Source: Mycolicibacterium celeriflavum (GTDB lineage: Bacteria; Actinomycetota; Actinomycetes; Mycobacteriales; Mycobacteriaceae). Taken from it: a stretch of DNA of 64,000 nt. The DNA is taken from NCBI RefSeq assembly GCF_010731795.1, contig NZ_AP022591.1:4278001-4342000 (forward strand). The letters are read 5' to 3'. Shown here piece by piece: positions 51,225 to 59,747 of this stretch. The notes under the pieces are model-generated. The model worked only from the letters and a program-made list of their open reading frames with translations. It made no database searches and had not been told where the DNA came from. Both the position numbers and the translations under genes were made by a program. Each line of letters begins with the position of its first letter. Position 1 is the stretch's first letter.

Positions 51225-53183
51225 GTGGGCAGTCGTTACGCGGGGACGCCTTTCACCACGCCGACCGCCGAGATCCGGCAGGCGCTCGAAGACGTCAGCG
51301 TGCCGACCCTGTTGCTGAGCCTGGTGCACATCACCGGCGACCTGCGCTTCATCCGCGACTACGCCCAGGCCGGGCTGTTCCTCAACGAGGTCCAGGGCTT
51401 CATGTCCGAGGAGGACAAGGCCCGGGCGCGGGCCGAGGCGCTCGAGGTCATCACCGCCTACCGCGACCGCGGCTGCCCCGAACCCGCGCCGCTGAGCGCG
51501 TCCGTCGTCAAGCAGATGATGGACTGGGCGGCCTGCGAACCGGTCGGCGAGGAGTATCTGCCGCTGCTCACCGAGGAACTCGACCTCGACGGCGTCGATC
51601 CGCGCAGGCCGCAGCCCGTGGACCCGAATTCGGCGGCCCGGCTCCCTGTGCTCGTCATCGGCTGCGGCGAGTCGGGGCTGCTCGCCGCCGTTCGACTCAA
51701 GCAGGCCGGTCTTCCGTTCACGGTCGTGGAGAAGAACGCCGGGCCCGGCGGAACCTGGTGCGAGAACACCTATCCGGGCGCACGCGTCGACGTGGCGAAC
51801 CACTTCTACTGCTACAGCTTCGAACCCAGCAACAAGTGGAGCCACTACTTCGCCGAACAACCGGAGCTGCGCGAATACTTCGTCGACGTGATGGACAAGC
51901 ACGGCATCGGCGAGCACGTCCGGTGGCAGACCGAAGTGGTCTCCGCCGAATGGGACGATGCGGCCGGAATCTGGACCGTCGCTCTGCGTTCCAAGGACGG
52001 CCGGGTATCGAGGGTCACCGCCCGCGCGATCATCAGCGCCGTCGGCCAACTCAACCGGCCGCAGGTACCCGACATCAAGGGCGCCGACACGTTCGCCGGT
52101 CCGTCGTTTCACTCCGCGGCGTGGGATCACCGCGTCGACGTCACCGGGCGGCGGGTCGCGCTGATAGGCGCCGGCGCCAGCGGTTTTCAGATCGCGCCCG
52201 CGATAGCCGAGCAGGTCGAGCACCTCGACGTCTTCCAGCGCACCGCGCAGTGGATGTTCCCGAACCCGATGTACCACAAGAAAGTTGGCGACGGCAGCCG
52301 CTGGGCGATGGAACACCTGCCGTTCTACAGCCGCTGGTACCGCTTCCTGCTGCTGTGGCCCGGTGCCGACAAGGGTCTCGACGCCGCCCGCGTCGACCCC
52401 GGCTACGAACAGGGCGACTACGCGGTCAGCGATATCAACGCCGCCGCGCGGATGATGTTCACCGACTGGATCCAAAGCCAGGTCGACGGCGATGAGGAAC
52501 TGCTCGCCAAGGTGCTGCCCGACTATCCCGCCACCGGTAAACGCACGTTGCAGGATGACGGAACCTGGCTGCGAACCCTGCGCAGAGACAACGTGGAGTT
52601 GGTCCGCACGCCGATCGAGCGGATCACCCCGACGGGCGTGGTGACCGCCGACGGGCGGGAGCGGCATGCCGATGTCATCGTGTACGCCACCGGGTTTCGC
52701 GCGACCGAGGTGCTGTGGCCAATACGGATCACCGGCCGCGACGGCGCCGAGCTCCGTGAGGTCTGGGGCGACCGCCCCTACGCGCACCGCGGAATCATGG
52801 TGCCCGGATTCCCGAACTTCTTCCTCACCTACGGCCCCGGCACCCATCTCGCACACGGCGGCAGCTTGATCTTCAACTCGGAGTTGCAGATGCGCTACAT
52901 CGGCCAGTGCCTGCACGCCCTCGCCGACGGGCTGCACTCGATCGAGCCGAGTTCCGAGGCCACCGAGGATTGGCGTCGACGATCGCAGGAGGCGATCAAG
53001 ATGACCGTCTGGTCGCATCCTTCGATCAAGCATTCGTACTTCAAGAACGCCCGCGGCGAGATCCACACCGTCAGCCCATGGAAGCTCTACGAGTACCACG
53101 ACGCGGTGCGCGAACCAGTGTGGTCGGACTTCGTGCTGCGGAGCGCCGACACCGCGGCGGCGCGAGCAGGACAAGGACCCTAA
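51225..53183 (+). CDS. Baeyer-Villiger flavin monooxygenase with long N-terminal extension (HAPMO-like)
   Basis: 652-residue flavoprotein. About 140 residues precede the FAD motif (VIGCGESG near 144), as in 4-hydroxyacetophenone monooxygenase. The BVMO fingerprint FAGPSFHSAAWD lies at about 290-301, and the NADPH Rossmann motif GAGASG near 313. It should convert ketones to esters. GTG 51225 with AAGGAGGA upstream is clearly the start; TAATTATAGG (51186-51195) is a possible -10 region. Monocistronic, convergent with the next gene, with interlocked stops (CTAA). Confidence 0.87.
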   Translation: MGSRYAGTPFTTPTAEIRQALEDVSVPTLLLSLVHITGDLRFIRDYAQAGLFLNEVQGFMSEEDKARARAEALEVITAYRDRGCPEPAPLSASVVKQMMDWAACEPVGEEYLPLLTEELDLDGVDPRRPQPVDPNSAARLPVLVIGCGESGLLAAVRLKQAGLPFTVVEKNAGPGGTWCENTYPGARVDVANHFYCYSFEPSNKWSHYFAEQPELREYFVDVMDKHGIGEHVRWQTEVVSAEWDDAAGIWTVALRSKDGRVSRVTARAIISAVGQLNRPQVPDIKGADTFAGPSFHSAAWDHRVDVTGRRVALIGAGASGFQIAPAIAEQVEHLDVFQRTAQWMFPNPMYHKKVGDGSRWAMEHLPFYSRWYRFLLLWPGADKGLDAARVDPGYEQGDYAVSDINAAARMMFTDWIQSQVDGDEELLAKVLPDYPATGKRTLQDDGTWLRTLRRDNVELVRTPIERITPTGVVTADGRERHADVIVYATGFRATEVLWPIRITGRDGAELREVWGDRPYAHRGIMVPGFPNFFLTYGPGTHLAHGGSLIFNSELQMRYIGQCLHALADGLHSIEPSSEATEDWRRRSQEAIKMTVWSHPSIKHSYFKNARGEIHTVSPWKLYEYHDAVREPVWSDFVLRSADTAAARAGQGP

Positions 53184-53998
53184 AGCTCAGCGATCACCTT
53201 GGCGAACGCCTCGGCGTGCAACTGCTGCACGGTGATGTAGCTGATGCCGTAGGTCTCGCGATAGCCGCGGAGCGTGTCGGCGATCTCCTTGGCCGACCCC
53301 GACAGCACCGCCGGCGTGCTCAGCAATTCGTCCTCGGACAGGTGCGGAAGGAACCGGCGCGTGATCGACAGGTCGGGCCGGCCGGTGTCGTCGGTCGGCA
53401 TCGCCGTGACGGCGATGTTGAGCTCGAGATCGTCGAACCGGTCACCGGCGGCCGCACGGACGAACGCGATGCGGTCGGCGAGCGGATCCGACGTCGCCGT
53501 GATCGGCGCGCCGCCCGTGAGCCCGATGATGTCGGCCCGCTGTGCGGCCAGCGTCAACAACTTGTCGCCGTTGCCCGCGATGAGGATCGGCACATCGGGG
53601 GCGTGCTCACGGATGTGCTCGGTGACGTGGCGCAGCCAGTCCACCCGCTGGCCGGCCGACGGGAACGGCAGCTCGGCCTGTTCGAACTCCTCCTTGGCGT
53701 ATCCCGCCCCGAGGCCGAGGTCCAGGCGCCCGCCGCTCAGGTCGCGCAGCGAGGTCACCTCGCGCGCCAGCAGCGCGGGGCGGTAGAAGCCGGCGTTGAG
53801 GACGAAGGTGCCCACGCGCAGCCGCTCGGTCGCCATGGCCATCGCCGTCATCATCGGGAACGGTGCCGTCGTATAGAGGTGATCGGCGACGTGCACGATG
53901 TCGTAGCCCATGTCCTCGGCGCGGCGGGCCCAGTCCTGCACTGACTTCTGTCGGCGCGCGGCCTGCAGGCCGACACCGAACCGAAACGGTTTGGTCAC
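53180..53998 (-). CDS. Luciferase-like (LLM class) F420- or FMN-dependent oxidoreductase
   Basis: 272-residue TIM-barrel protein of the bacterial-luciferase family: FRFGVGLQAARRQKS at the N-terminus, DIVHVADHLYTTAPFP near 35, LRVGTFVLNAGFYRPALLAREV near 60-80 and GRLDLGLGAGYAKEEF near 95. In mycobacteria many members use F420. The C-terminal VLSGSAKEIADTLRGYRETYGISYITV is typical of the F420-type group. GTG 53998; its substrate is unknown. Confidence 0.82.
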   Translation of the reverse strand: MTKPFRFGVGLQAARRQKSVQDWARRAEDMGYDIVHVADHLYTTAPFPMMTAMAMATERLRVGTFVLNAGFYRPALLAREVTSLRDLSGGRLDLGLGAGYAKEEFEQAELPFPSAGQRVDWLRHVTEHIREHAPDVPILIAGNGDKLLTLAAQRADIIGLTGGAPITATSDPLADRIAFVRAAAGDRFDDLELNIAVTAMPTDDTGRPDLSITRRFLPHLSEDELLSTPAVLSGSAKEIADTLRGYRETYGISYITVQQLHAEAFAKVIAEL

Positions 53999-54074
53999 GG
54001 ATCGATCGTATGGTGGGCGCGGGTCAGGAAAGAATGTTTGGCTCGCACACGAGCGGGGCAATACTCTGCCGCCG

Positions 54075-54154
54075 ACTTCGAAACCGAAGTCCCCTAGCCG
54101 AAGGACTTGTTGCCCGGATCCGGCCCGTCGTGAACCATTCCGACGGGCCGGATC
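54075..54154. promoter_or_regulatory. Two hairpins in front of the YbdK-type gene
   Basis: ACTTCG-AAAC-CGAAGT lies at 54075-54090. A perfect 14-bp stem GATCCGGCCCGTCG/CGACGGGCCGGATC with a 10-nt loop lies at 54117-54154, ending 12 bases before the ATG at 54167. There is no Shine-Dalgarno sequence between the stem and the start codon and no T-run after the stem. Confidence 0.5.
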
Positions 54155-54166
54155 AATATTTCGCTC

Positions 54167-55267
54167 ATGGCCACGCACCCCACGCTCGGCGTCGAAGAGG
54201 AGTTCCTGCTCGCCGACCCGGCGACCGGTGAACCAGTCGCGCTCAACGAGGCCGTCGCCGGCGAAGCCGCCAAGCACGGCGTGAAGCTGCAACTCGAACT
54301 GACGACCTGCCAGGTCGAGACCACCAGCGAGGTGGTCGGCTCCACCCGCGAACTGCGGGACCAATTGCTGCGACTGCGGCGCGTCGCGGCCGACGCCGCG
54401 CGGTCCGCGGGGGCGCAACTGCTCGCGGTCGGGTTGCCGCCGACCATTCCCCGGGACTTCCCGATCACCGACACGCCGCGATACCGCGAGATCGGCGACA
54501 AGTTCGGCATGGTCGCTCACGAGCAGGGCATCTGCGGTTGCCACGTGCACGTGGCGGTGCCCAGCCGGGAAGCCGCGATCCGGGTCAGCAACCGGCTGCG
54601 GCCATGGCTGCCCAGCCTGCTGGCGCTGAGCGCGAACTCCGCGATCTACCGCAACTCCGACACCGGCTACGCCAGTTGGCGCAGCGTCTTGTGGGCGCGC
54701 TGGCCCAGCGCCGGCCCGCCGCCGCACTTCGACTCCGTCGACGAGTACGACGCCATCGTGCGCATGCTGCAACAGGCGGGCGCGATGCTCGACGACGGCA
54801 TGGTCTATTGGGACGTGCGCCCGTCGGCGAACTTCCCGACGATCGAGGTGCGCGTCGCCGACGTGCCCGCGACGGCGGCCGAGACCGTGCTCCTGGCCGC
54901 GCTCACCCGGGCAGCCGTGATGACCGCGCTCGAGGACGAGCGGCGCGGCGAGCCGACACCGCCGCTCGCGCCGCACGCACTGAAGGCCGCCTACTGGAAG
55001 TCCGCGCGCGACGGTCTGGACGGCGATGCGGTCGATCTGTTGGAAACCCACGAGCGGGTCCCCGCGCGGGCGCTGCTGGACCGGCTGATCGAACATGTGC
55101 GCCCGGCGCTCGAAGCGGTCGGCGACTACGACCTGGTGTTCGACGAGTTGCACCGCGTCACCGAGCAGGGCAACGGCGCGATCCGGCAGCGACGGGCGTG
55201 GGAGCGCCGCCGCGACGTCGGCGATGTCGTCGCCGAAGCGGCCGATGCCACGCTTTCGGGCACCTAA
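54167..55267 (+). CDS. Carboxylate-amine ligase, YbdK/GCS2 family (Rv0433-like)
   Basis: 366-residue ATP-grasp-like glutamate-cysteine-ligase-2 family protein: TLGVEEEFLLADPATG at the N-terminus, GCHVHVAVPSREAAIRV near 125, NSDTGYASWRSVLWARWP near 165, and YWDVRPSANFPTIEVRVAD near 210. YbdK has weak glutamate-cysteine ligase activity in E. coli; the mycobacterial substrate is not known. Translation starts directly after a strong hairpin. Its stop is interlocked with that of rskA (CTAA). Confidence 0.87.
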   Translation: MATHPTLGVEEEFLLADPATGEPVALNEAVAGEAAKHGVKLQLELTTCQVETTSEVVGSTRELRDQLLRLRRVAADAARSAGAQLLAVGLPPTIPRDFPITDTPRYREIGDKFGMVAHEQGICGCHVHVAVPSREAAIRVSNRLRPWLPSLLALSANSAIYRNSDTGYASWRSVLWARWPSAGPPPHFDSVDEYDAIVRMLQQAGAMLDDGMVYWDVRPSANFPTIEVRVADVPATAAETVLLAALTRAAVMTALEDERRGEPTPPLAPHALKAAYWKSARDGLDGDAVDLLETHERVPARALLDRLIEHVRPALEAVGDYDLVFDELHRVTEQGNGAIRQRRAWERRRDVGDVVAEAADATLSGT

Positions 55268-55980
55268 GCCAACGGCAGTTGGGCGAACGGGGCGCTGGTC
55301 GGCTGCGGTGAGCCACCGGGCGGTTCGACGGTGAACGCCAGCGTGCGCGAGTCGCCGAGATCGGGCAGCACGGCGGTGGTGGACGGTGCGACGGCCTGCG
55401 CGTCCATGGTGCCCGCCGGATGCGGCCCGGCCTCGTCGATCAGCCACATCTGATAGACGGTGCCCGGTTGCGGCGGTGCGACGTTGTTCATCACCAGCAC
55501 CCCGGCGTCCTTCTCGCGGGAGAACACCACCGTTGCGGTGCCCCCGCCCGGGATGACGCCCGACACGGTCCGCACGTCGGGTGCGGCGAAGACCTGCTCG
55601 GCGGTCGACGGGCTGGGCGCCGGCCGCAGCGCGAGGCCGACCCCGAGCGCACCGAGGCCGACGACGAGCACCGCCGCAGCTGCCAACGCAATCCGCTGCC
55701 AGCGACGTGACCGGAGTGGTTGTACGGGTGCGAGTCTCGCGTCACGGACCTCGGCCAGCAGGCGCGCGCGCAACTCCGCCGGCGGCTCAACTGCGGTGCC
55801 GGCCGACACCACGGCCATCGCTTCCCGAGTCGCTCGCACTTCCTCATGAAAGGCCCGTGCGACGGCGGGTGGGGCAGCCGCGACCCGGCGGTCGACGTCG
55901 GCCCGTTCGGAATCGGACATCGCGTCGAGTGCGTACGGCGCAGCGAGCGCGCCCAGGTCGGAATCGAGGGGCTCTGTCAT
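55264..55980 (-). CDS. rskA: Anti-sigma-K factor RskA
   Basis: 238-residue type II membrane protein. The N-terminal cytosolic anti-sigma domain (about residues 1-90, APYALDAMSDSERADVDRRV) is followed by one membrane helix (about 97-117, IALAAAAVLVVGLGALGVGLAL) and an extracytoplasmic RskA domain (VYQMWLIDEAGPHPAGTM, LAFTVEPPGGSPQPT). It holds SigK inactive until regulated proteolysis. The ATG overlaps the sigK stop (ATGA), and residues agree well with mycobacterial RskA. Confidence 0.9.
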   Translation of the reverse strand: MTEPLDSDLGALAAPYALDAMSDSERADVDRRVAAAPPAVARAFHEEVRATREAMAVVSAGTAVEPPAELRARLLAEVRDARLAPVQPLRSRRWQRIALAAAAVLVVGLGALGVGLALRPAPSPSTAEQVFAAPDVRTVSGVIPGGGTATVVFSREKDAGVLVMNNVAPPQPGTVYQMWLIDEAGPHPAGTMDAQAVAPSTTAVLPDLGDSRTLAFTVEPPGGSPQPTSAPFAQLPLA

Positions 55981-56561
55981 GCCACCACCCCCAAGCACTT
56001 GCGCAGGCCGCGCAGGCCGTCGCGCATCCGCGATTTGATGGTGGCCAGGTTCGCCGACAACCGCTCCGACACCTGGGCGTAGGTCAACCCGTCGTAGTAC
56101 GCGAGTTGGATGCACTCACGTTGCACGTCGGTCAGCGATCGCAAGCAGTCGGCCACCCGGCGACGTTCGTCGCGCAGGATCACCGAGTCGGCGACGTGAT
56201 CGGCGGGCGGGTCGACAGTGGCCGCGCCGTACCGGTCCTCGCGTCGGCTCGCTGCCTGTTCGGAACGCACCCGGTCGACGGCGCGGCGGTGCGCGAGCGT
56301 CATCAGCCACGCGAGCGGTGATCCCGCGGCGGGGTTGTAGCTGTCGGCGGTGCGCCACACCTGCAAGTAGATGTCCTGCGTCGTTTCCTCGCTATAGCCG
56401 GGGTCGCGCAGCACCCTGGTGACGAGGCCGAACACCCGCGCACGGGTGCGGTCGTAGAAGGTGGCGAACGCCTCGACATCCTGCTGGGCCACCTGGCGAA
56501 GCAGTTCGTCGAGGTCCGTGGTCACCAGCGGTAGCCTAGCGACCGGCGTCAGCAACGTCAT
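55977..56561 (-). CDS. sigK: ECF sigma factor SigK
   Basis: 194-residue ECF sigma factor. Region 2 covers about residues 35-105 (YDRTRARVFGLVTRVLRDPG, YSEETTQDIYLQVW). Region 4 covers about 130-185 (LTDVQRECIQLAYYDGLTYAQVSERL and ATIKSRMRDGLR). Residues closely match SigK of M. tuberculosis, which drives antigen genes mpt70/mpt83 there. ATG 56561 is 2 bases after the DUF1365 stop; a GTG at 56525 would give 182 residues and cannot be excluded. Cotranscribed with rskA. Confidence 0.9.
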   Translation of the reverse strand: MTLLTPVARLPLVTTDLDELLRQVAQQDVEAFATFYDRTRARVFGLVTRVLRDPGYSEETTQDIYLQVWRTADSYNPAAGSPLAWLMTLAHRRAVDRVRSEQAASRREDRYGAATVDPPADHVADSVILRDERRRVADCLRSLTDVQRECIQLAYYDGLTYAQVSERLSANLATIKSRMRDGLRGLRKCLGVVA

Positions 56562-56563
56562 CG

Positions 56564-57331
56564 TTATCGCGATCTGGCAGCATGGGTGACCAAAGCCGGT
56601 GCCGGAGCGCGTGTTTGGTCGACTCGTTCGGGCCGGGGCGCGACGGGAACGCGACGCAGCCACAGCGTGAGGCACTGGATCCGGTACTCCAGTGCGGTCA
56701 TCAGAGGGGCCAGCGGCGCGACCAGCTGCATCCGCAACAACTCGACGATGTTCGCCGGCCTGCGCGTGCCGCGCAGCGTCGCGATGAACGCCGGTTCGTT
56801 GCCGCGGTGCAGCGATACCGTCACATCCAGCTGGGCGCCAGGTTGTGGGGCGCGCACCAGGTAGTGGCCGTCGACCCCGTTGAACGGCGAAACCCGCAGC
56901 TTCTTCGGGGTGATCGACATGCCGTCGGGACCGGGCGGGAGCAGATAGGCGTGCCGCCCGCCGCCGCGGTTGTGCATCTCCATCACGACATGGCGCAGCG
57001 CACCGTCGGCGTCGTGACACCAGAACAGCGTCACCGGGTTGAAAACGTAGCCGAGCACCCGCGCCTGCAGCAGGGCTGTGACCCGCCCGCCATCCAGGTC
57101 GACGCCGCGCTCCCGCAGGAACACGTCGATGCGCTGGCGCAGGGAGTCCTGCGGCGCGCCGTCGAGGTGGTCGCGCGCGTCGAACCGGGCGAAGGGGCGT
57201 AGCCACCACGGAAGCCGGGGCAGCCGGTCGACGTCGACATACCAGCTGTATCCGTGGTGCTCGAAATGGTGGTACACGGGCGCGCGCCGCAGATGTGCGG
57301 TCCGGGTCCGGTACAGATGTGAGCCGTCCAC
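56564..57331 (-). CDS. DUF1365 protein (Rv0448c-like)
   Basis: 255-residue DUF1365 protein: LYRTRTAHLRRAPVYHHFEHH at the N-terminus, RVLGYVFNPVTLFWCHDADG near 90-110, HNRGGGRHAYLLPP, and KKLRVSPFNGVDGHY near 143. In many bacteria it sits with a cyclopropane-fatty-acid-synthase-like enzyme and an amine-oxidase-like flavoprotein in lipid-modification loci. Here both partners are missing and it directly precedes sigK. GTG 57331 start. Confidence 0.82.
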   Translation of the reverse strand: MDGSHLYRTRTAHLRRAPVYHHFEHHGYSWYVDVDRLPRLPWWLRPFARFDARDHLDGAPQDSLRQRIDVFLRERGVDLDGGRVTALLQARVLGYVFNPVTLFWCHDADGALRHVVMEMHNRGGGRHAYLLPPGPDGMSITPKKLRVSPFNGVDGHYLVRAPQPGAQLDVTVSLHRGNEPAFIATLRGTRRPANIVELLRMQLVAPLAPLMTALEYRIQCLTLWLRRVPVAPRPERVDQTRAPAPALVTHAARSR

Positions 57332-57380
57332 ATCCAGTATTCGGAGCCACCTGCACGCCGGATGACTGAGCTGAATCGAG

Positions 57381-58445
57381 TCACCAGGAATGCGCGGTGG
57401 CGACGAGTCCCTGAATCAATGCGGAGGTGGCGGGCGTGAGACCGTCGTCGCTGGGTAGCTGGCTGCGGGGGCTGATGCCACGCACGCGCGGTGTCAGCTC
57501 GAGTTGCGCTCCGCCGCCGCGGACGCGGTTGACCGGATTGTCGGGGTGCAGCCCGCGCAGTTCGCGGGGAATCGTGTCGAGATCGGTGATCACCTGGTAA
57601 CCGGGCACGCCGACATGGCGGGCGAGATGTTCGGCGAGAGTGCGGTTGCGACCGCCGGCAAGCAGTTGCGTGCTGCGACCGATGCGGCCGTACCCGTGCA
57701 GCGACACCGCGACGTCGACGTGGTCGAGAAACTCCGCGAGACGAGCGGACTCCTGCCCCCGGTAGAGCGCCGAGGGCAGATGGTGTGGGTAGTGATCGGG
57801 ATGGCGCACCACATACACCGAGGCGCCCGCCGCGTCGGCCGCCCGTTCGGCGATGACGTCGGTCATCTGCTCCAGGCCGCCGCCATGGATCGCCAAAAAT
57901 CCGAAGCGGGACCGCAGCGTGCAGTCCTCAGTGACGCCGGGCTGGGCCAACAGCTCCGAAAGCGATTGCGGCGCAGGCAGGTCGGAGTAAGCGGACCGTC
58001 CGTGCCATTTTGCAGGCCAATGCGCCGGATCCCATCGCCGCAGGAAGTCCAGCCAGCGCTGCGGCAGGCCATGATGCATGGCGCCGTCGATGATGCGTTC
58101 CAGGTATCCCGGACGCGGCGGCCCGGGCTCAACGCGATGGTCGATGTACACCCAGGCTTCGGCGGGGCCGTCGTCGGTGTGCACGGTGAGCCGGTCGCGG
58201 CGGTAGCGCACCGGAACGCCCTCGGCGCTGTCCAGCACAGCCAGGTCGTGATCGGTGAGTTGCCACACGACCCCGTGGACTTCGGAGCCGTCGAACGGTT
58301 CGACGGTGGCGACGCCGCGCTGGTTGATCAGCCAGTCGTGGTCGGCAAGCTTCGCCGGACGGGGATTGGCCGCGTCGGGGCACCGCAACGCCATCTGCGT
58401 GACGTTGAGGTTCGATCCGTACGCGAAGTAGGCGTGGTTGAGCAT
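57381..58445 (-). CDS. Fusion of gamma-glutamylcyclotransferase and poly-gamma-glutamate hydrolase-like domains
   Basis: 354-residue two-domain protein. Residues 1-110 have the GGCT/AIG2-like signature FAYGSNLN (7-14) and the catalytic Glu75 in LDSAEGVPVRYRR. Residues about 160-340 match the PghP/DUF867 zinc hydrolase family: AIHGGGLEQMTD with H187 and E192, and SLHGYG with H250, plus SALYRG. Both families act on gamma-glutamyl bonds. ATG 58445 overlaps the mntH stop by one base. The cellular substrate is unknown. Confidence 0.75.
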   Translation of the reverse strand: MLNHAYFAYGSNLNVTQMALRCPDAANPRPAKLADHDWLINQRGVATVEPFDGSEVHGVVWQLTDHDLAVLDSAEGVPVRYRRDRLTVHTDDGPAEAWVYIDHRVEPGPPRPGYLERIIDGAMHHGLPQRWLDFLRRWDPAHWPAKWHGRSAYSDLPAPQSLSELLAQPGVTEDCTLRSRFGFLAIHGGGLEQMTDVIAERAADAAGASVYVVRHPDHYPHHLPSALYRGQESARLAEFLDHVDVAVSLHGYGRIGRSTQLLAGGRNRTLAEHLARHVGVPGYQVITDLDTIPRELRGLHPDNPVNRVRGGGAQLELTPRVRGISPRSQLPSDDGLTPATSALIQGLVATAHSW

Positions 58446-59671
58446 CAACCCGTCAGCGTCAGATAGATCAGCACCACATTCAAAAGACTAATGAGAGCGG
58501 CGATGCCCCAGCCGAGAGCCGTCGTCACGCGGTGGTTGGTGTCGTCGCCCATCAGACTCCGGTCGCCGGTCAACCGCACCAGCGGAATCAGCGCGAACGG
58601 GATCCCGAAAGACAGCACCACCTGCGACAACACCAGCGCCCGGCTGGGGTCGAGGCCGATCGCGAGGATCGCCAGGGCCGGCAGCAGGGTGATGAGTCGG
58701 CGCAGCACCAGAGGAATGGAGCGCTTCAGTAGCCCCTGCATGATCATCGCGCCCGCGTAGGCGCCGACCGAGGACGATGCCAGCCCCGACGCCAGCAGGC
58801 CGATGGCGAACAGCAGCGCGATCGTCGGGCCGAGAGTCTCGCGGACCGCGGCGTGTGCGCCCTCGATCGAGTCGGTGTTCTCCTGCCCCTGCAGGTTGGT
58901 GGCCGCGACCAACACCATCGACAGGTTGACCGCGCCCGCGATGACCATCGCGATGCCGACGTCCCAGCGGGTGGCCCGCAGCAGCATCCGCCGCATCGGT
59001 CCCGGCTCCGGATGGCCGTGCCGGTCTCGGGCCAAGCCGGAATGCAGGTAAACCGCATGCGGCATCACGGTCGCGCCCAGCATGGCGGCGGCGATCAGGA
59101 CGCTCTCGGTGCCGGCGAACATCGGAACCAGCCCGGCCGCCGCCTCGCCGACGGGCGGGGGAGCGACGAACAGGCTGGCGAGGAAACCCACCGCGATGAT
59201 CGACAGCAGTCCGGTGATGACGCGTTCGAACGAGGTTTGGCCGTAGCGGTCCTTCACCAACAGCAACAGCAGTGAGACGACCCCGGTGATGATGCCGCCG
59301 GTGAGCAGCGGCAGGTCGAACAGCAGGTACAACGCGATGGCGCCGCCGACCACCTCCGCGAGATCCGTTGCCATTGCCACCAATTCGGCCTGCAGCCAGT
59401 AGGACAGCCGGGTGCGGCGGCGCATCCGGCCACCGACCGCTTCCGGCAGCGACATCCCGGTCACCAGCCCCAGCTTGGCCGAGAGGTACTGCACGAGGCA
59501 CGCCATGGCGTTGGCCGCGACGATGACCCAGACCAGCAGGAACCCGAACTGCGCGCCGGCACTGACGTTGGCGGCGACGTTGCCGGGGTCGACGTAGGCG
59601 ATGGCGGCGACGAACGCCGGGCCGAGCAACAGCCAACTCGGCCGCAGCTTTATCTCGCTGCGCTGAACCAC
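58445..59671 (-). CDS. mntH: NRAMP-family Mn2+/divalent-metal transporter
   Basis: 408-residue membrane protein with about eleven helices. The metal-binding DPGN motif is residues 28-31 in TM1, and the second motif MPHAVYLHSGLARDRHG is near residue 203 in TM6. It imports Mn2+ (and possibly Fe2+) with protons. GTG 59671 with AAGGTGG upstream. A DtxR-family-like operator lies 37 bp upstream. Order with the following genes matches Rv0924c-Rv0927c. Confidence 0.92.
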   Translation of the reverse strand: MVQRSEIKLRPSWLLLGPAFVAAIAYVDPGNVAANVSAGAQFGFLLVWVIVAANAMACLVQYLSAKLGLVTGMSLPEAVGGRMRRRTRLSYWLQAELVAMATDLAEVVGGAIALYLLFDLPLLTGGIITGVVSLLLLLVKDRYGQTSFERVITGLLSIIAVGFLASLFVAPPPVGEAAAGLVPMFAGTESVLIAAAMLGATVMPHAVYLHSGLARDRHGHPEPGPMRRMLLRATRWDVGIAMVIAGAVNLSMVLVAATNLQGQENTDSIEGAHAAVRETLGPTIALLFAIGLLASGLASSSVGAYAGAMIMQGLLKRSIPLVLRRLITLLPALAILAIGLDPSRALVLSQVVLSFGIPFALIPLVRLTGDRSLMGDDTNHRVTTALGWGIAALISLLNVVLIYLTLTG

Positions 59672-59707
59672 CGACCCACCTTCTATCCGGAGTAGCGAAT
59701 AGAAAAG

Positions 59708-59725
59708 TTAGGTTAGCCGAAACCT
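59708..59725. promoter_or_regulatory. DtxR-family (MntR/IdeR-like) operator upstream of mntH
   Basis: TTAGGTTAGCCGAAACCT at 59708-59725. The first 11 bases match the IdeR-type consensus TTAGGTTAGSCTAACCTAA exactly, and the right half is degenerate. It sits 37 bp before the mntH start, where a Mn- or Fe-dependent repressor would act. Confidence 0.55.
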
Positions 59726-59747
59726 CCGGCCGGGGTGGTGCGGGGGG

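Noticed and set aside
53999..55447. N-terminal extension of the LLM oxidoreductase frame
   Set aside because: The extra sequence is antisense to the YbdK-type gene and carries no domain; the GTG at 53998 gives the normal protein start.
57381..58466. Plus-strand frame over the GGCT-PghP gene
   Set aside because: Antisense shadow; the minus-strand protein has two recognisable catalytic domains.
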